Below, one piece after another: positions 14,984 through 23,091 of a stretch of 64,000 nt of DNA. Location: assembly GCF_000369405.1 (NCBI RefSeq), contig NZ_KB850000.1, forward strand, positions 744,001 through 808,000, written 5' to 3'. Under the pieces are notes generated by a model. The model did not search any database. It saw only the letters and a program-made list of their open reading frames with translations, and was not told where the DNA came from. Every line of letters begins with the position of its first letter. Position 1 is the stretch's first letter. The translations under genes were made by a program, and so were the position numbers. This DNA comes from Acinetobacter sp. ANC 3929 (GTDB lineage Bacteria > Pseudomonadota > Gammaproteobacteria > Pseudomonadales > Moraxellaceae).

Positions 14984-16183
14984 TTAATAAGCACTTGCTT
15001 CGAATAAGAGCTGCACATTGCTAATTACGCCCTCTTTAAAACCACCTTCGCAATAGCAGAGATAAAAATCCCACATTCGTATAAAGTTTTCATCAAACCC
15101 TAAGGCCAATACATGAGGTGTGGCATTTAAAAAGCGTTCACGCCATTGATGAATCGTTTCAGCATAGCTAAGCCCAATATCTTCAAGATGTTTTAAACGT
15201 AGTTTCTGTTCAGATGCAGCTTGAGTCAGCACACTAATACATGGAATAAAGCTACCCGGAAAAATATAGCGCTTAATATAATCCACTGTACTTAATGCTT
15301 TTTTATAGCGTGCATCTTCAATCGTAATGGCCTGAATCAATCCCAAACCAGTTGGCTTGAGCAAGGATCTACATTTATTAAAGTAAGTTGATAAATATTG
15401 TTCACCCACAGCTTCGATCATTTCAATAGAAACTAATTTGTCGAATTTTCCTTCTAATAAACGGTAATCCTTGAGTTCAACATTCACACGATGACTTAAG
15501 CCTGCTGACGCAATACGTTTATTTGCCTCATCGAACTGAGCTTGTGAAATGGTAATTGTGGTCACTTTACAACCATAATGCTGGGCCGCATAGATCGCAA
15601 AACCGCCCCAACCGCTTCCGATTTCAACCAGATGATCCATGGGTTTCAATTGTAATTTTTGGCAGATCAATTCTTTTTTATAATCAGATGCTTGTTCTAA
15701 TGTCATGTTTTCTTGCTTATAGACCGCACTAGAATACATCATGGAAGAGTCTAAAAAGAGCTTGAAAAAATCATTGCTGAGATCATAGTGCTCTGCAATG
15801 TTTTTACGGCTGCCCGATAATGAATTTTTACGTGTTTTGTACCACGCTTTTAAAATCAATTGGCTTGCTTGCGAAAGCATATTTTGATTAATTTTATCAA
15901 GAACATGGCGGTTTCTCGCTAAAATTTGGATCAGTTCAACTAAGTTTTCACTGCTCCAATATCCCTGAATATAACCCTCTGCAGCCCCAAGCACACCATT
16001 TTTAAAAATTAGATCAATGAGGGCTTTATTATGCACATCTACTGTTGCTTCTAGATCAGAAATTTCACCCACAGTGCCATTCCACTCACCACGGAAATGA
16101 ATTTGACCATGACGAAGTTTTAGCAAGCCCCGTAAAACCAATGGCAGTGAATCGTTTTCACCGAAAATAAGCGTTTTTATCAT
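14984..16183 (-). CDS. Cyclopropane-fatty-acyl-phospholipid synthase-family protein
   Basis: A 399-residue CFA synthase-family protein of full length. The N-terminal SCP2/MaoC-like part (1-110) is followed by NIAEHYDLSNDFFKLFLDSSMMYSSAVY, the SAM motif LVEIGSGWGGFAIYAAQHYGC and VSIEMIEAVGEQY. True cyclopropane synthases need a bicarbonate-binding glutamate, cysteine and histidine in the C-terminal half, which I cannot assign with confidence here. The gene overlaps DUF1365 by 26 bp. It could add a methylene or a methyl group to unsaturated acyl chains. Confidence 0.85.
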   Translation of the reverse strand: MIKTLIFGENDSLPLVLRGLLKLRHGQIHFRGEWNGTVGEISDLEATVDVHNKALIDLIFKNGVLGAAEGYIQGYWSSENLVELIQILARNRHVLDKINQNMLSQASQLILKAWYKTRKNSLSGSRKNIAEHYDLSNDFFKLFLDSSMMYSSAVYKQENMTLEQASDYKKELICQKLQLKPMDHLVEIGSGWGGFAIYAAQHYGCKVTTITISQAQFDEANKRIASAGLSHRVNVELKDYRLLEGKFDKLVSIEMIEAVGEQYLSTYFNKCRSLLKPTGLGLIQAITIEDARYKKALSTVDYIKRYIFPGSFIPCISVLTQAASEQKLRLKHLEDIGLSYAETIHQWRERFLNATPHVLALGFDENFIRMWDFYLCYCEGGFKEGVISNVQLLFEASAY

Positions 16184-16973
16184 CTTGTTTTAAATCCTTG
16201 TCTTTTTTAGGGTGCCGATAAAATGGAACTTTCTTTCGCCATAAATAAAACGCTTGTAAATAAATCGAAGCGAGCATTTTGAAAGGTTCAAAAACATAAT
16301 GAACAGCATAACGATTGAGCTGTGAAGGAACTGTGATATTTTCTAATTCAAAAAGCATCGTTGCATCAAAAATTAATTTTTGTGCCTGATGAAGTTGCAT
16401 ATGAATAACGTTTTGAGTATCAGAAAAGTTAAAGCGCCATTTATACTGAATATCCATCGGCATAAATGGAGAAACATGAAAACTTTTTTGAAATTCGAAC
16501 TCTGCCCCATGATACTCAGAATGGTGTTCTAACTGATCACGACAATCATGCACATATACTTTGCGTTCTTTCCACGGCGTATTTGTGATCTCAGTTAAAA
16601 TAAAAATAAGCTGTCTTTGACTATTAAAAATAAAATAAAACACCACTGAATTAAAACTGAAACCAAGCATTCGCGGTAAAGCCAACACACGAATTTCTGA
16701 TTGTATCGGCAAGACCACATCGACTTGCTGCAATAAGATTTTTTTTATTCTTTGTCTTAAATTCCCTGTATAACCCTTCAAAAAATCATTTTCATCTACC
16801 TTTAGAATATTCCAGTGTGCTGTTGAGCATAACCATGAATGGCTGAGTTTCGTTGTTATCTGATCTGGATCAAAGTACAAATAGCTTAATGTTGCTTCGA
16901 ATTGATGTACCTTAGGTGTAAATCGACGATGCCTAATTTTAGCTTTCGCAATCGCAAGTGGAGTTTCTAACAT
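16158..16973 (-). CDS. DUF1365 family protein
   Basis: A 271-residue DUF1365 protein. Typical segments are KAKIRHRRFTPKVHQFEATLSYLYFD, LALPRMLGFSFNSVVFYF and HVSPFMPMDIQYKW. The family is almost always next to CFA synthase-type and FAD oxidoreductase genes, as here, but its biochemical role is not established. It lies 11 bp after the FAD oxidoreductase gene and overlaps the start of the CFA synthase-family gene. Confidence 0.85.
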   Translation of the reverse strand: MLETPLAIAKAKIRHRRFTPKVHQFEATLSYLYFDPDQITTKLSHSWLCSTAHWNILKVDENDFLKGYTGNLRQRIKKILLQQVDVVLPIQSEIRVLALPRMLGFSFNSVVFYFIFNSQRQLIFILTEITNTPWKERKVYVHDCRDQLEHHSEYHGAEFEFQKSFHVSPFMPMDIQYKWRFNFSDTQNVIHMQLHQAQKLIFDATMLFELENITVPSQLNRYAVHYVFEPFKMLASIYLQAFYLWRKKVPFYRHPKKDKDLKQDDKNAYFR

Positions 16974-16984
16974 ACTCAGCTCCC

Positions 16985-18262
16985 CTATTCATCAGCCATA
17001 GTCATTAAATGTTCTACAACACGTTCAGCACTTCTAGCCCCATCTTCATGAAATCCCCAACCCCAATAAGCCCCACAAAATGAACTGCAATTTTTACCAT
17101 TTAATTCATGCCAACGGGATTGGGCCTCAAGTGCATTTGTATTAAATACTGGATGCCGATAATGTCTTTCAATATAAATCTTATCTTTGGCTATTGGTGT
17201 ATTGGGATTAAGTGTAGAAAAAACCTGTGTTTTACAGTTCAAATTTTGCAAACTGTTCATCCAGTAAGTAAAACCAAAGTGAACATTGTCAGTCAAGGTC
17301 GGTTGTTCTGTTTGGGATTGAGGAGTCACATGAACATGCCAGCTTGCCCACTGAGAGCGGGATTTTGGCATAATTGCTATATCGCTATGTACCACCATAT
17401 GATTATCTTGGTAATCAAAACTACCTAAGACTTCACGCTCTATCTCAGATGGCTCACTCAAAATTTCTAATGTGTCATCTGCATGACTTGCAAAAATCAC
17501 CCAATCAAATTGCTCTTGCCCATGCGCTGTCACAATCGAAATATGATCTTTGCTTCTGATCACTTGCTTTACTTGATTTTTTTTCCAGATAATCGTTGGG
17601 CAATGACGTTGAATTGCATAGATGTAGGATATTGAGCCACCTTTGACGGTTTGCCACTGTGGTCGATCTTTTAATTGCAGCATACGGTGATGCTGAAAAA
17701 AACTTACCACGAACTTGTAAGGAATATTTCCTACTTGATCAACTGGGCTTGACCAAAGCGCTCCGCACATTGGATAGAGATGTTCATCTCTAAATACTTG
17801 TGAATACCCATTGTTATCCAAATATTCTTCAATGGTTAAGTCAGGATGACTTTCTTCAACAGAAACATCTTTATTTTCTTTATAAAAGCGAAGTAAATCG
17901 GACAGCATCACTCGAAAGTTTTTATTTAAAAAGTTTTGTGGTCTAACCAATAAAGACCATTTTTTTGAAGGATTATATTGAAGTCCTGTCACCTGGTTAT
18001 TCACTGAAAAACTCATGTCACTACTTTGTGCTTGCACACCTAATTCAGCAATCATGGCACTAAAGAGTGGATAGTTATACGCATTGAAGACAATAAAACC
18101 ACTGTCTATGGTTACATTCTTTTGATCAATACTAAATTCATGGGTATCAGTATGCCCACCAAAATAGTTCTCTTTTTCAAAAATAGTGACATGATGCTTT
18201 TTTGAGAGTTTCCAAGCAGCATACATTCCAGAAATACCAGAGCCAACAATTGCAATTTTCAT
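16985..18262 (-). CDS. FAD-dependent oxidoreductase (amine oxidase-like) of a lipid cluster
   Basis: A 425-residue flavoprotein. It opens with the dinucleotide-binding motif IAIVGSGISGMYAAWKLSKKH, then VTIFEKENYFGGHTDTHEF, TIDSGFIVFNAYNYPLFSAMI and a C-terminal SFCGAYWGWGFHEDGARSAERV closing the FAD site. Homologues encoded next to DUF1365 and CFA synthase include the reductase partners of methyl-branched fatty-acid synthesis. The start overlaps the desaturase stop by 4 nt (ATGA), so the genes are coupled. Confidence 0.85.
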   Translation of the reverse strand: MKIAIVGSGISGMYAAWKLSKKHHVTIFEKENYFGGHTDTHEFSIDQKNVTIDSGFIVFNAYNYPLFSAMIAELGVQAQSSDMSFSVNNQVTGLQYNPSKKWSLLVRPQNFLNKNFRVMLSDLLRFYKENKDVSVEESHPDLTIEEYLDNNGYSQVFRDEHLYPMCGALWSSPVDQVGNIPYKFVVSFFQHHRMLQLKDRPQWQTVKGGSISYIYAIQRHCPTIIWKKNQVKQVIRSKDHISIVTAHGQEQFDWVIFASHADDTLEILSEPSEIEREVLGSFDYQDNHMVVHSDIAIMPKSRSQWASWHVHVTPQSQTEQPTLTDNVHFGFTYWMNSLQNLNCKTQVFSTLNPNTPIAKDKIYIERHYRHPVFNTNALEAQSRWHELNGKNCSSFCGAYWGWGFHEDGARSAERVVEHLMTMADE

Positions 18263-19248
18263 GAAGACTCCTTCGTTTGAGTTTTTATTACGTTCATTTT
18301 AAGATTTTGTTCTTGGCTTTTATAAGCAGCATAAATACGTTGTGGCACAGGTTTTATTCCCCAGATTAAACCTAGCCAAGACATTACTTTTAAAAGATAA
18401 TAAGTGATATCAATTTGCCACCAGAAAAAGCCTTGACGCGTACTACCTGCATAATAATGATGATTGTTATGCCATCCCTCACCTAACGTTATAATTGAGA
18501 GAAGAAGATTATTACGACTATTATCCCTAGTATCGAAATCTCTACTGCCGTATAAATGGGCAAGTGAGTTAATACATAAAGTCGCATGAATCAATAATAC
18601 GGTTGAAATAACAAAACCCCAGACCAATAATTGCAGTCCAGAAGTGCCTAAATGTGGATGAGCTATAGCGAGCCATTCGCCCAATACATAGACAGCAAAA
18701 GCGGTCATTAAAACAATGGGTAAACTAAAGCGATCTAACCAGATGATTTCAGGAAATTTTAGCCAGTCTTTAATGACATGTTTGCGCGTCGAGAAATTCT
18801 GTTCATTCAAAAACCACCCAATATGGCTGTACCAAAAACCATGGGTAGATGAATGAGGGTCTTGTTCTGTATCGGTAAAATGATGGTGATACCGATGATG
18901 TGCAGCCCACCAGAGTGGACCACGTTGCGCACTCATTGTTCCTATAAGCAGAAAAATAAATTGTACTGGCCGTGAAGTTTGAAATGTTTTATGAGATAAA
19001 TAACGATGAAAAAAAGCTGTAATTGCAAACATTCTGATCAGATAAAACATGATCATAAAAATAATTGCAAACCATGAAACGCCTACCCAGAACACAGCTA
19101 AACAAGCAATGTGCAGTAAAATAAATGGAACAATTCTCAACCATTGCACTTGAGTATCTTTAATGCTTTTAGGGCCATCAACTGGATTTGATCCAACCGT
19201 ATTTGTATTTGACCAACTATCTATCCATCCCAGAAAAAATTTAAACAT
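18259..19248 (-). CDS. Membrane acyl-CoA/acyl-lipid desaturase
   Basis: A 329-residue membrane desaturase with all three histidine boxes: HRYLSH, HRYHHHF and HNNHHYY. Four or more transmembrane segments lie between them. The boxes bind the di-iron centre that inserts a double bond in an acyl chain. It is the first gene of the minus-strand operon desaturase, FAD oxidoreductase, DUF1365, CFA synthase, DUF1295, methyltransferase. AGGAAGA precedes the ATG. The promoter at 19278-19317 has the same direct repeat as the plus-strand genes at 9894. Confidence 0.88.
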   Translation of the reverse strand: MFKFFLGWIDSWSNTNTVGSNPVDGPKSIKDTQVQWLRIVPFILLHIACLAVFWVGVSWFAIIFMIMFYLIRMFAITAFFHRYLSHKTFQTSRPVQFIFLLIGTMSAQRGPLWWAAHHRYHHHFTDTEQDPHSSTHGFWYSHIGWFLNEQNFSTRKHVIKDWLKFPEIIWLDRFSLPIVLMTAFAVYVLGEWLAIAHPHLGTSGLQLLVWGFVISTVLLIHATLCINSLAHLYGSRDFDTRDNSRNNLLLSIITLGEGWHNNHHYYAGSTRQGFFWWQIDITYYLLKVMSWLGLIWGIKPVPQRIYAAYKSQEQNLKMNVIKTQTKESS

Positions 19249-19277
19249 TGATTCTTCCTGATTACCTCTTTTTTATA

Positions 19278-19317
19278 ATTATCATTTTAGAAAATTCGAT
19301 ATGAAGTTTATGTGAAG
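19278..19317 (-). promoter_or_regulatory. Response-regulator-type promoter of the desaturase operon
   Basis: On the minus strand: CTTCAC (19317-19312), 5 bp, CTTCAT (19306-19301), exactly 17 bp, then GATAAT (19283-19278). The 11-bp repeat period and the 17-bp gap to the -10 are the same as at 9832-9871. It looks activator-dependent because no canonical -35 is present. Confidence 0.62.
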
Positions 19318-19449
19318 CCTGATTCACAACTATCTATACTAATGCAAAATTATTAAAAAAACATATGTTTATATTGAAATTAATTTTTCAATACTAGATA
19401 ATTTATCTAGAAATGTCATAAGCAAACTAAAGATGTCATATGGAATAAA

Positions 19450-19629
19450 TCAACGATCAAATGTTTTAAATTTTTTTGAAAGTTGAGATAAAGTCCTAAT
19501 CTGCTTTCCATAACGGCGACATGAACGGCAAGCCAATAAATGCAGTTGTAGATTGCTTTGCTCTCGAAATAAAAGCACTCTATCCTGCTTCTCGGATAAT
19601 AGTTGGGTGGCTTGTCGACAGGTCAACAT
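19450..19629 (-). CDS. Zinc-finger anti-sigma factor (short)
   Basis: A 59-residue protein from the chosen start. It has the HxxxCxxC zinc-binding pattern of anti-sigma factors (LHLLACRSCRRY). It lacks the membrane and sensor parts of larger anti-sigma factors, so it would act in the cytoplasm. The frame is open to 19653, but the ATG at 19629 has AAGGAGG about 8 nt upstream. The gene overlaps the sigma gene end by 7 nt, as expected for a sigma/anti-sigma pair, and is the last gene of the bufferin operon. Confidence 0.78.
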   Translation of the reverse strand: MLTCRQATQLLSEKQDRVLLFREQSNLQLHLLACRSCRRYGKQIRTLSQLSKKFKTFDR

Positions 19630-20243
19630 GAGCAATCCTCCTTCAATAACCACTTATTCTCCAAACATTCGCGCAGACGCGTCCGACTTCGATACATCAG
19701 TACATTAAAATTTGAGACGGTGAGTTCAAGCTTTTCACAAATTTCATTGGAACTCAGCTCAATCATCTCTCGTAGCATAAACACCTGAGCGTATTTCGCG
19801 GGTAAGTGATTCAAACACGCATCAAAAACAATCCAGAAATCTTGTTGTTCCATCATTTCTTCTGGGCTTAGCCAAGCTTGTGGGGCTTCATATTTGTGCC
19901 AATGTCCTGAAGCATCAAATAAAGCATCGATACTGAGTTCACTTTCTTCATCCGTAAAGAGTTCACTCATAGTCACTAAACGGGATTTTTGTCGGATCAA
20001 ATCAATAATCTTATTTTTTAAAATCGCAAACACCCAGGTTTTGAACGCAGCTCGCCCTGTAAAAGAGTCTAAATGTTGAAATGCACTGGCCAGTGCTTCC
20101 TGCACCACATCTTCTGCCTGAGGCAATGAAGCAAGTTGTAAAACAGCAAATTTAATCATCTGTTGTCTTAAATCCTGTAAAAAAGCGGGATTATGCAACT
20201 GATCTAAGAAGTCTTCATGATTATGTGCTGAAGCTGAATTCAT
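19623..20243 (-). CDS. ECF-type RNA polymerase sigma factor
   Basis: A 206-residue sigma-70 family factor. Region 2 is seen in QASLPQAEDVVQEALASAFQHL and FKTWVFAILKNKIIDLIRQ. Region 4 is seen in LPAKYAQVFMLREMIELSSNEICEKLELTVSNFNVLMYRSRTRLRECL. The start overlaps the bufC stop by 4 nt, and the anti-sigma gene overlaps its end, so all are co-transcribed. Two divergent promoters upstream of bufA and doxX share an ECF-type element that this factor could read. Confidence 0.87.
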   Translation of the reverse strand: MNSASAHNHEDFLDQLHNPAFLQDLRQQMIKFAVLQLASLPQAEDVVQEALASAFQHLDSFTGRAAFKTWVFAILKNKIIDLIRQKSRLVTMSELFTDEESELSIDALFDASGHWHKYEAPQAWLSPEEMMEQQDFWIVFDACLNHLPAKYAQVFMLREMIELSSNEICEKLELTVSNFNVLMYRSRTRLRECLENKWLLKEDCSC

Positions 20244-20998
20244 CCCTGTATCTCATCATTATTATGGGGAACATGAATTAATCTTAACCGAGTTAATAAT
20301 GCTTTTAACTCATAGATTTGTATTTGAATCTCTTGCTCAGATAACTCTGGAAGAAAGGATTGGATTACATCATGTAAATCTTGTTGCACCAATCTCTTTT
20401 GGCTCAGTTGTTCGATTAAAACAGCAAATAAAGGTGACAACGCTTCAACACATACCTGATCAAGAGCATCGCGCCATACCATAATTGCACTTGGTACTCT
20501 TTCTATCTGTTCAAGTGTCATTGTAGTGGTCCAATCATAGACAGGATATTGATAAACCAAGACCCATAATTGCGTGGTTAACTGCCAATCTTGCTCTTGA
20601 GCCAAAATTGGAGATTTGATCTCAACTGTGTCTAAATATAATTCTAACCATTCATACTGCAATAATTCGGCTAGCCAAGGATATTGCTTAAATACAAAAT
20701 GCTGTTGCTCATTCAGGTATTCGCGAAATTGCAAAGAAATATCATTGTAGAAAGGTGAATGACACTGCGATTTTTGAAAAAATTCTATCAATAATTGCTG
20801 CCATTGCCGCTCAGGCAACATGGAACGTGCGACTGGAAACACCAGATTTATAAATGAGCAGACGTTATTAAACAGCAAATCTCGATAGATCTGCATTCGA
20901 TCGATCGCAAAGTTCTGCGGCAACTCTAATTCAGGATCACGAATCCAATCACAAAACTGCCGTTGTGTGGTGTGAAATGACACGGGCTTTGCTTCCAT
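20240..20998 (-). CDS. bufC: BufC-type protein (DUF2063, putative DNA-binding domain family)
   Basis: A 252-residue DUF2063 protein, the usual partner of DUF692 enzymes. The family N-terminus TTQRQFCDWIRDPE and the repeated YRDLLFNNVCSFINLVFPVARSMLPERQW segment are visible. In bufferin and related pathways the partner presents the precursor peptide to the DUF692 oxidase. The DNA-binding label is historic. The start lies 50 nt inside bufB. ATG at 20998 with AGGAGAG upstream is preferred over the adjacent GTG. Confidence 0.85.
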   Translation of the reverse strand: MEAKPVSFHTTQRQFCDWIRDPELELPQNFAIDRMQIYRDLLFNNVCSFINLVFPVARSMLPERQWQQLLIEFFQKSQCHSPFYNDISLQFREYLNEQQHFVFKQYPWLAELLQYEWLELYLDTVEIKSPILAQEQDWQLTTQLWVLVYQYPVYDWTTTMTLEQIERVPSAIMVWRDALDQVCVEALSPLFAVLIEQLSQKRLVQQDLHDVIQSFLPELSEQEIQIQIYELKALLTRLRLIHVPHNNDEIQG

Positions 20999-21812
20999 CA
21001 CGACTCTCCTGTTGTTGCATGATTTTGATTTTGTTCAACTCATCTTGTAGCTGCTGCCATGATGGAATATTAAAATCCCGTTCTAATAAGGTCGGTTTTA
21101 CGCCACAAATTTGATAAGTGTATTGTAAAAGCTGACAAACAGGATCATTGATTGCAGCTCCATGCGTATCAATCAATAGGTTGGATTCAACTTGTTCATG
21201 GCCTGCGATATGCAAGTAACGGATTCGCTCTTTCGGCATCGCTTGAATAAAAGCATAGGCATCACTGTTATGATTGATACTATTCACATAGACATTATTG
21301 ACATCGAGCAGCAATTCACAGTCTGCTTGCTGAATTACTTCACGCACAAATTCAGCTTCACTCATCTCTGCATTGGGCATCAAATAAGTCGAGACATTTT
21401 CGATCACCAGTTTTTGCCCCAAAATATCCTGAACACGTAAAATTCGTTCAGCCACATATTTCACTGCGGCTTGGGTCATTGGAATGGGTAATAAATCATA
21501 TAGATAGCCACCATCGTGGGTATAACTTAAATGTTCTGAATAAATCGCAATCTCATAGCGTTGCATGAAACTTTTAACTTGTTTGATAAATTCCAGATTC
21601 AGTGGATGAGGTCCACCAATTGATAATGATAAGCCATGGCAAATTAAAGGTGCTATCTCAACACATTGAGCCAATAGTTTGGCATGCCGACCACCAAGAC
21701 TCATCCAGTTTTCAGGTGCAACTTCAATAAAATCGGGATGCCTATCAGCACTTAAAAAACTATCGATAAACTCGCGCCTTAAACCCAGTCCCATACCTTT
21801 CAATTCGAACAT
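20949..21812 (-). CDS. bufB: BufB-type multinuclear iron-dependent oxidase (MNIO, DUF692)
   Basis: A 287-residue DUF692/MNIO enzyme. It shows the TIM-barrel metal-site motifs: FIEVAPENWM, LICHGLSLSIGG, IYSEHLSY, LVIENVSTY, ELLLDVNNVYVN and RYLHIAGHEQ, rich in His, Asp and Glu ligands for iron. In the bufferin family this enzyme oxidises cysteines of the BufA precursor to thiooxazole-type copper ligands. The frame extends to 21866, but the ATG at 21812 with AGGAG upstream gives the family start MFELKGMGLGLR. It is 69 bp behind bufA. Confidence 0.88.
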   Translation of the reverse strand: MFELKGMGLGLRREFIDSFLSADRHPDFIEVAPENWMSLGGRHAKLLAQCVEIAPLICHGLSLSIGGPHPLNLEFIKQVKSFMQRYEIAIYSEHLSYTHDGGYLYDLLPIPMTQAAVKYVAERILRVQDILGQKLVIENVSTYLMPNAEMSEAEFVREVIQQADCELLLDVNNVYVNSINHNSDAYAFIQAMPKERIRYLHIAGHEQVESNLLIDTHGAAINDPVCQLLQYTYQICGVKPTLLERDFNIPSWQQLQDELNKIKIMQQQESRDGSKARVISHHTTAVL

Positions 21813-21881
21813 GTTTATGCTCCTGTCATCGAAATGATGCCGACCTAAGTTTGAGACCGACATCATTCAAGACTTAATTGA

Positions 21882-22190
21882 TTATTTAGCACCACACTTG
21901 CCATCAGCCATTTTTTTATCAGCGCCGCATTTTGCATCAGCAGCTTTCTTGCTTGCACCGCACTTGGCATCTGCTGCTTTTTTCGCTGCGCCACATTTTG
22001 CTTCAGCCGATTTTTGCTGTTGTTTCGCTTTATTCGCACCACACTTAGCTTCACCACATTTTCCATCGGCGGCTTTACTTGCATGTGCCTCTGTTGTTGT
22101 CGTGGTTGCTGCGACAGCTACTTGTGTTGCACCAACCATTGAAAGTGCTAACAAAGCGGCGACAGAGGTCATTGAGTTAAGTTTGTTCAT
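21882..22190 (-). CDS. bufA: BufA-type bufferin precursor (Cys-rich periplasmic metallophore)
   Basis: A 102-residue precursor. It has a signal peptide (MTSVAALLALSMVGATQVAVA) and a lysine/alanine-rich mature part with six KCG motifs. The last four are spaced in exact 11-residue units of the type AKCGAxKKxAD. This is the bufferin layout, in which cysteines are modified by the BufB/BufC complex to bind copper. The open frame reaches 22229, but ATG at 22190 with AAAGGA upstream fits the signal peptide. The gene heads the operon bufA-bufB-bufC-sigma-anti-sigma. Confidence 0.88.
   Translation of the reverse strand: MNKLNSMTSVAALLALSMVGATQVAVAATTTTTEAHASKAADGKCGEAKCGANKAKQQQKSAEAKCGAAKKAADAKCGASKKAADAKCGADKKMADGKCGAK
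21903..22001 (-). repeat. Three tandem 33-bp coding repeats in bufA
   Basis: Units at 22001-21969, 21968-21936 and 21935-21903 encode AKCGAAKKAAD, AKCGASKKAAD and AKCGADKKMAD. A partial unit GKCGAK ends the protein. The repeat can change the number of copper-ligand cysteines by unit gain or loss. Confidence 0.85.
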
Positions 22191-22241
22191 TTTTCTATTC
22201 CTTTTAAGGTTATTGCTCGGTTTGTACATAGGTACATAAAG

Positions 22242-22270
22242 TTAGACGGACTAAATCTCGATTTATTACA
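22242..22270 (-). promoter_or_regulatory. ECF-type promoter of the bufferin operon
   Basis: On the minus strand: TGTAATAAA (22270-22262), 13 bp, CGTCTAA (22248-22242). The element matches the plus-strand one at 22293-22321 in sequence and in exact spacing. CGTC-type -10 elements are typical of ECF sigma factors. Confidence 0.65.
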
Positions 22271-22292
22271 GTGCAAATAAAAAAAATTTTTA

Positions 22293-22321
22293 TGTAAGAA
22301 ACTCAACACTCACCCGACTAA
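22293..22321 (+). promoter_or_regulatory. ECF-type promoter of doxX
   Basis: TGTAAGAAA (22293-22301), 13 bp, CGACTAA (22315-22321). It is the divergent twin of the bufA promoter, which suggests that the operon-encoded sigma factor drives both transcripts. Confidence 0.62.
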
Positions 22322-22354
22322 TTATTATTCAAGCGTATTCGGTGTGAAATTATC

Positions 22355-22969
22355 ATGAAGCAATTTATTTATTCTCTCGCTCAGCAGTATCAAAATGTTT
22401 GTAATGTACTTAAACATGGTGATGGGATCGCAGCACTCTCCCTGCGCTGTTATTTAGTCCCTATCTTTTGGATGGCAGGTACAAATAAGCTGATGCATTT
22501 TCAAGATACCGTTCAATGGTTTGGCAATGCAGATTGGGGTTTAGGTTTGCCCTTTCCTCAGCTCATGGCAGCATTGGCAACATCAACGGAAATTGCAGGT
22601 GCTGTGCTATTAGCACTTGGTTTACTTACACGTTTTATTAGTATTCCGTTGATCGTTACCATGCTGGTTGCGATTTTCACAGTGCATCTGCCGAATGGCT
22701 GGCAGGCGATAGCGGATCCCAATGCGCCTTTTGCCAATGCACAAGTCTTGGCTTCAGCGGAGAAATTAGAAAAGGCTCGACAGCTCTTAGAAAATTATGG
22801 CAACTATGATTGGCTGACCTCCAGCGGCTCTTTTGTGATTCTGAATAATGGAATCGAGTTTGCTGTTACTTATCTGATCATGTTATTGGCTCTGATCGTA
22901 TTAGGTGGTGGTCGATATTTCAGTCTGGATTATTGGATAAAGCAAAAATTGTCGAAGTGGCTTTCTTAA
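22355..22969 (+). CDS. DoxX-family membrane protein
   Basis: A 204-residue DoxX protein with four hydrophobic segments. It has the typical LRCYLVPIFWMAGTNKLMHF start and the acidic/Gly-rich TEIAGAVLLALGLLTRF. DoxX proteins are regular companions of DUF692/DUF2063 operons. Here the gene is divergent from bufA but shares its ECF-type promoter element. The family role is not settled; redox partner or membrane assembly roles have been suggested. No clear Shine-Dalgarno sequence is visible beyond GGTGTG. Confidence 0.82.
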   Translation: MKQFIYSLAQQYQNVCNVLKHGDGIAALSLRCYLVPIFWMAGTNKLMHFQDTVQWFGNADWGLGLPFPQLMAALATSTEIAGAVLLALGLLTRFISIPLIVTMLVAIFTVHLPNGWQAIADPNAPFANAQVLASAEKLEKARQLLENYGNYDWLTSSGSFVILNNGIEFAVTYLIMLLALIVLGGGRYFSLDYWIKQKLSKWLS

Positions 22970-23009
22970 AGATTACCTCAGCATGAATAAAGTCAGTAAG
23001 CTGACAGCA

Positions 23010-23029
23010 ATATTACAATTTTGTCATTT
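23010..23029 (+). promoter_or_regulatory. CusR/CopR-type box upstream of the copper-type response regulator
   Basis: Centre-symmetric element ATATTACAA-TT-TTGTCATTT, related to the known CusR box (TGACAA-N2-TTGTCA). The right half is exact, the left half deviates. It lies 63 bp before the regulator ATG and suggests autoregulation. Confidence 0.6.
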
Positions 23030-23091
23030 ATAAAAAAGTCATAATCTTTGAGGCTAAAATGACAGAACAAGTTTTGGGGCGATATTGAAAA

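Noticed and set aside
21898..22239. Plus-strand open frame antisense to bufA
   Set aside because: It is a mirror of the repetitive bufA codons (Ala/Ser/Phe-rich) and covers the bufA promoter side; no start signal.
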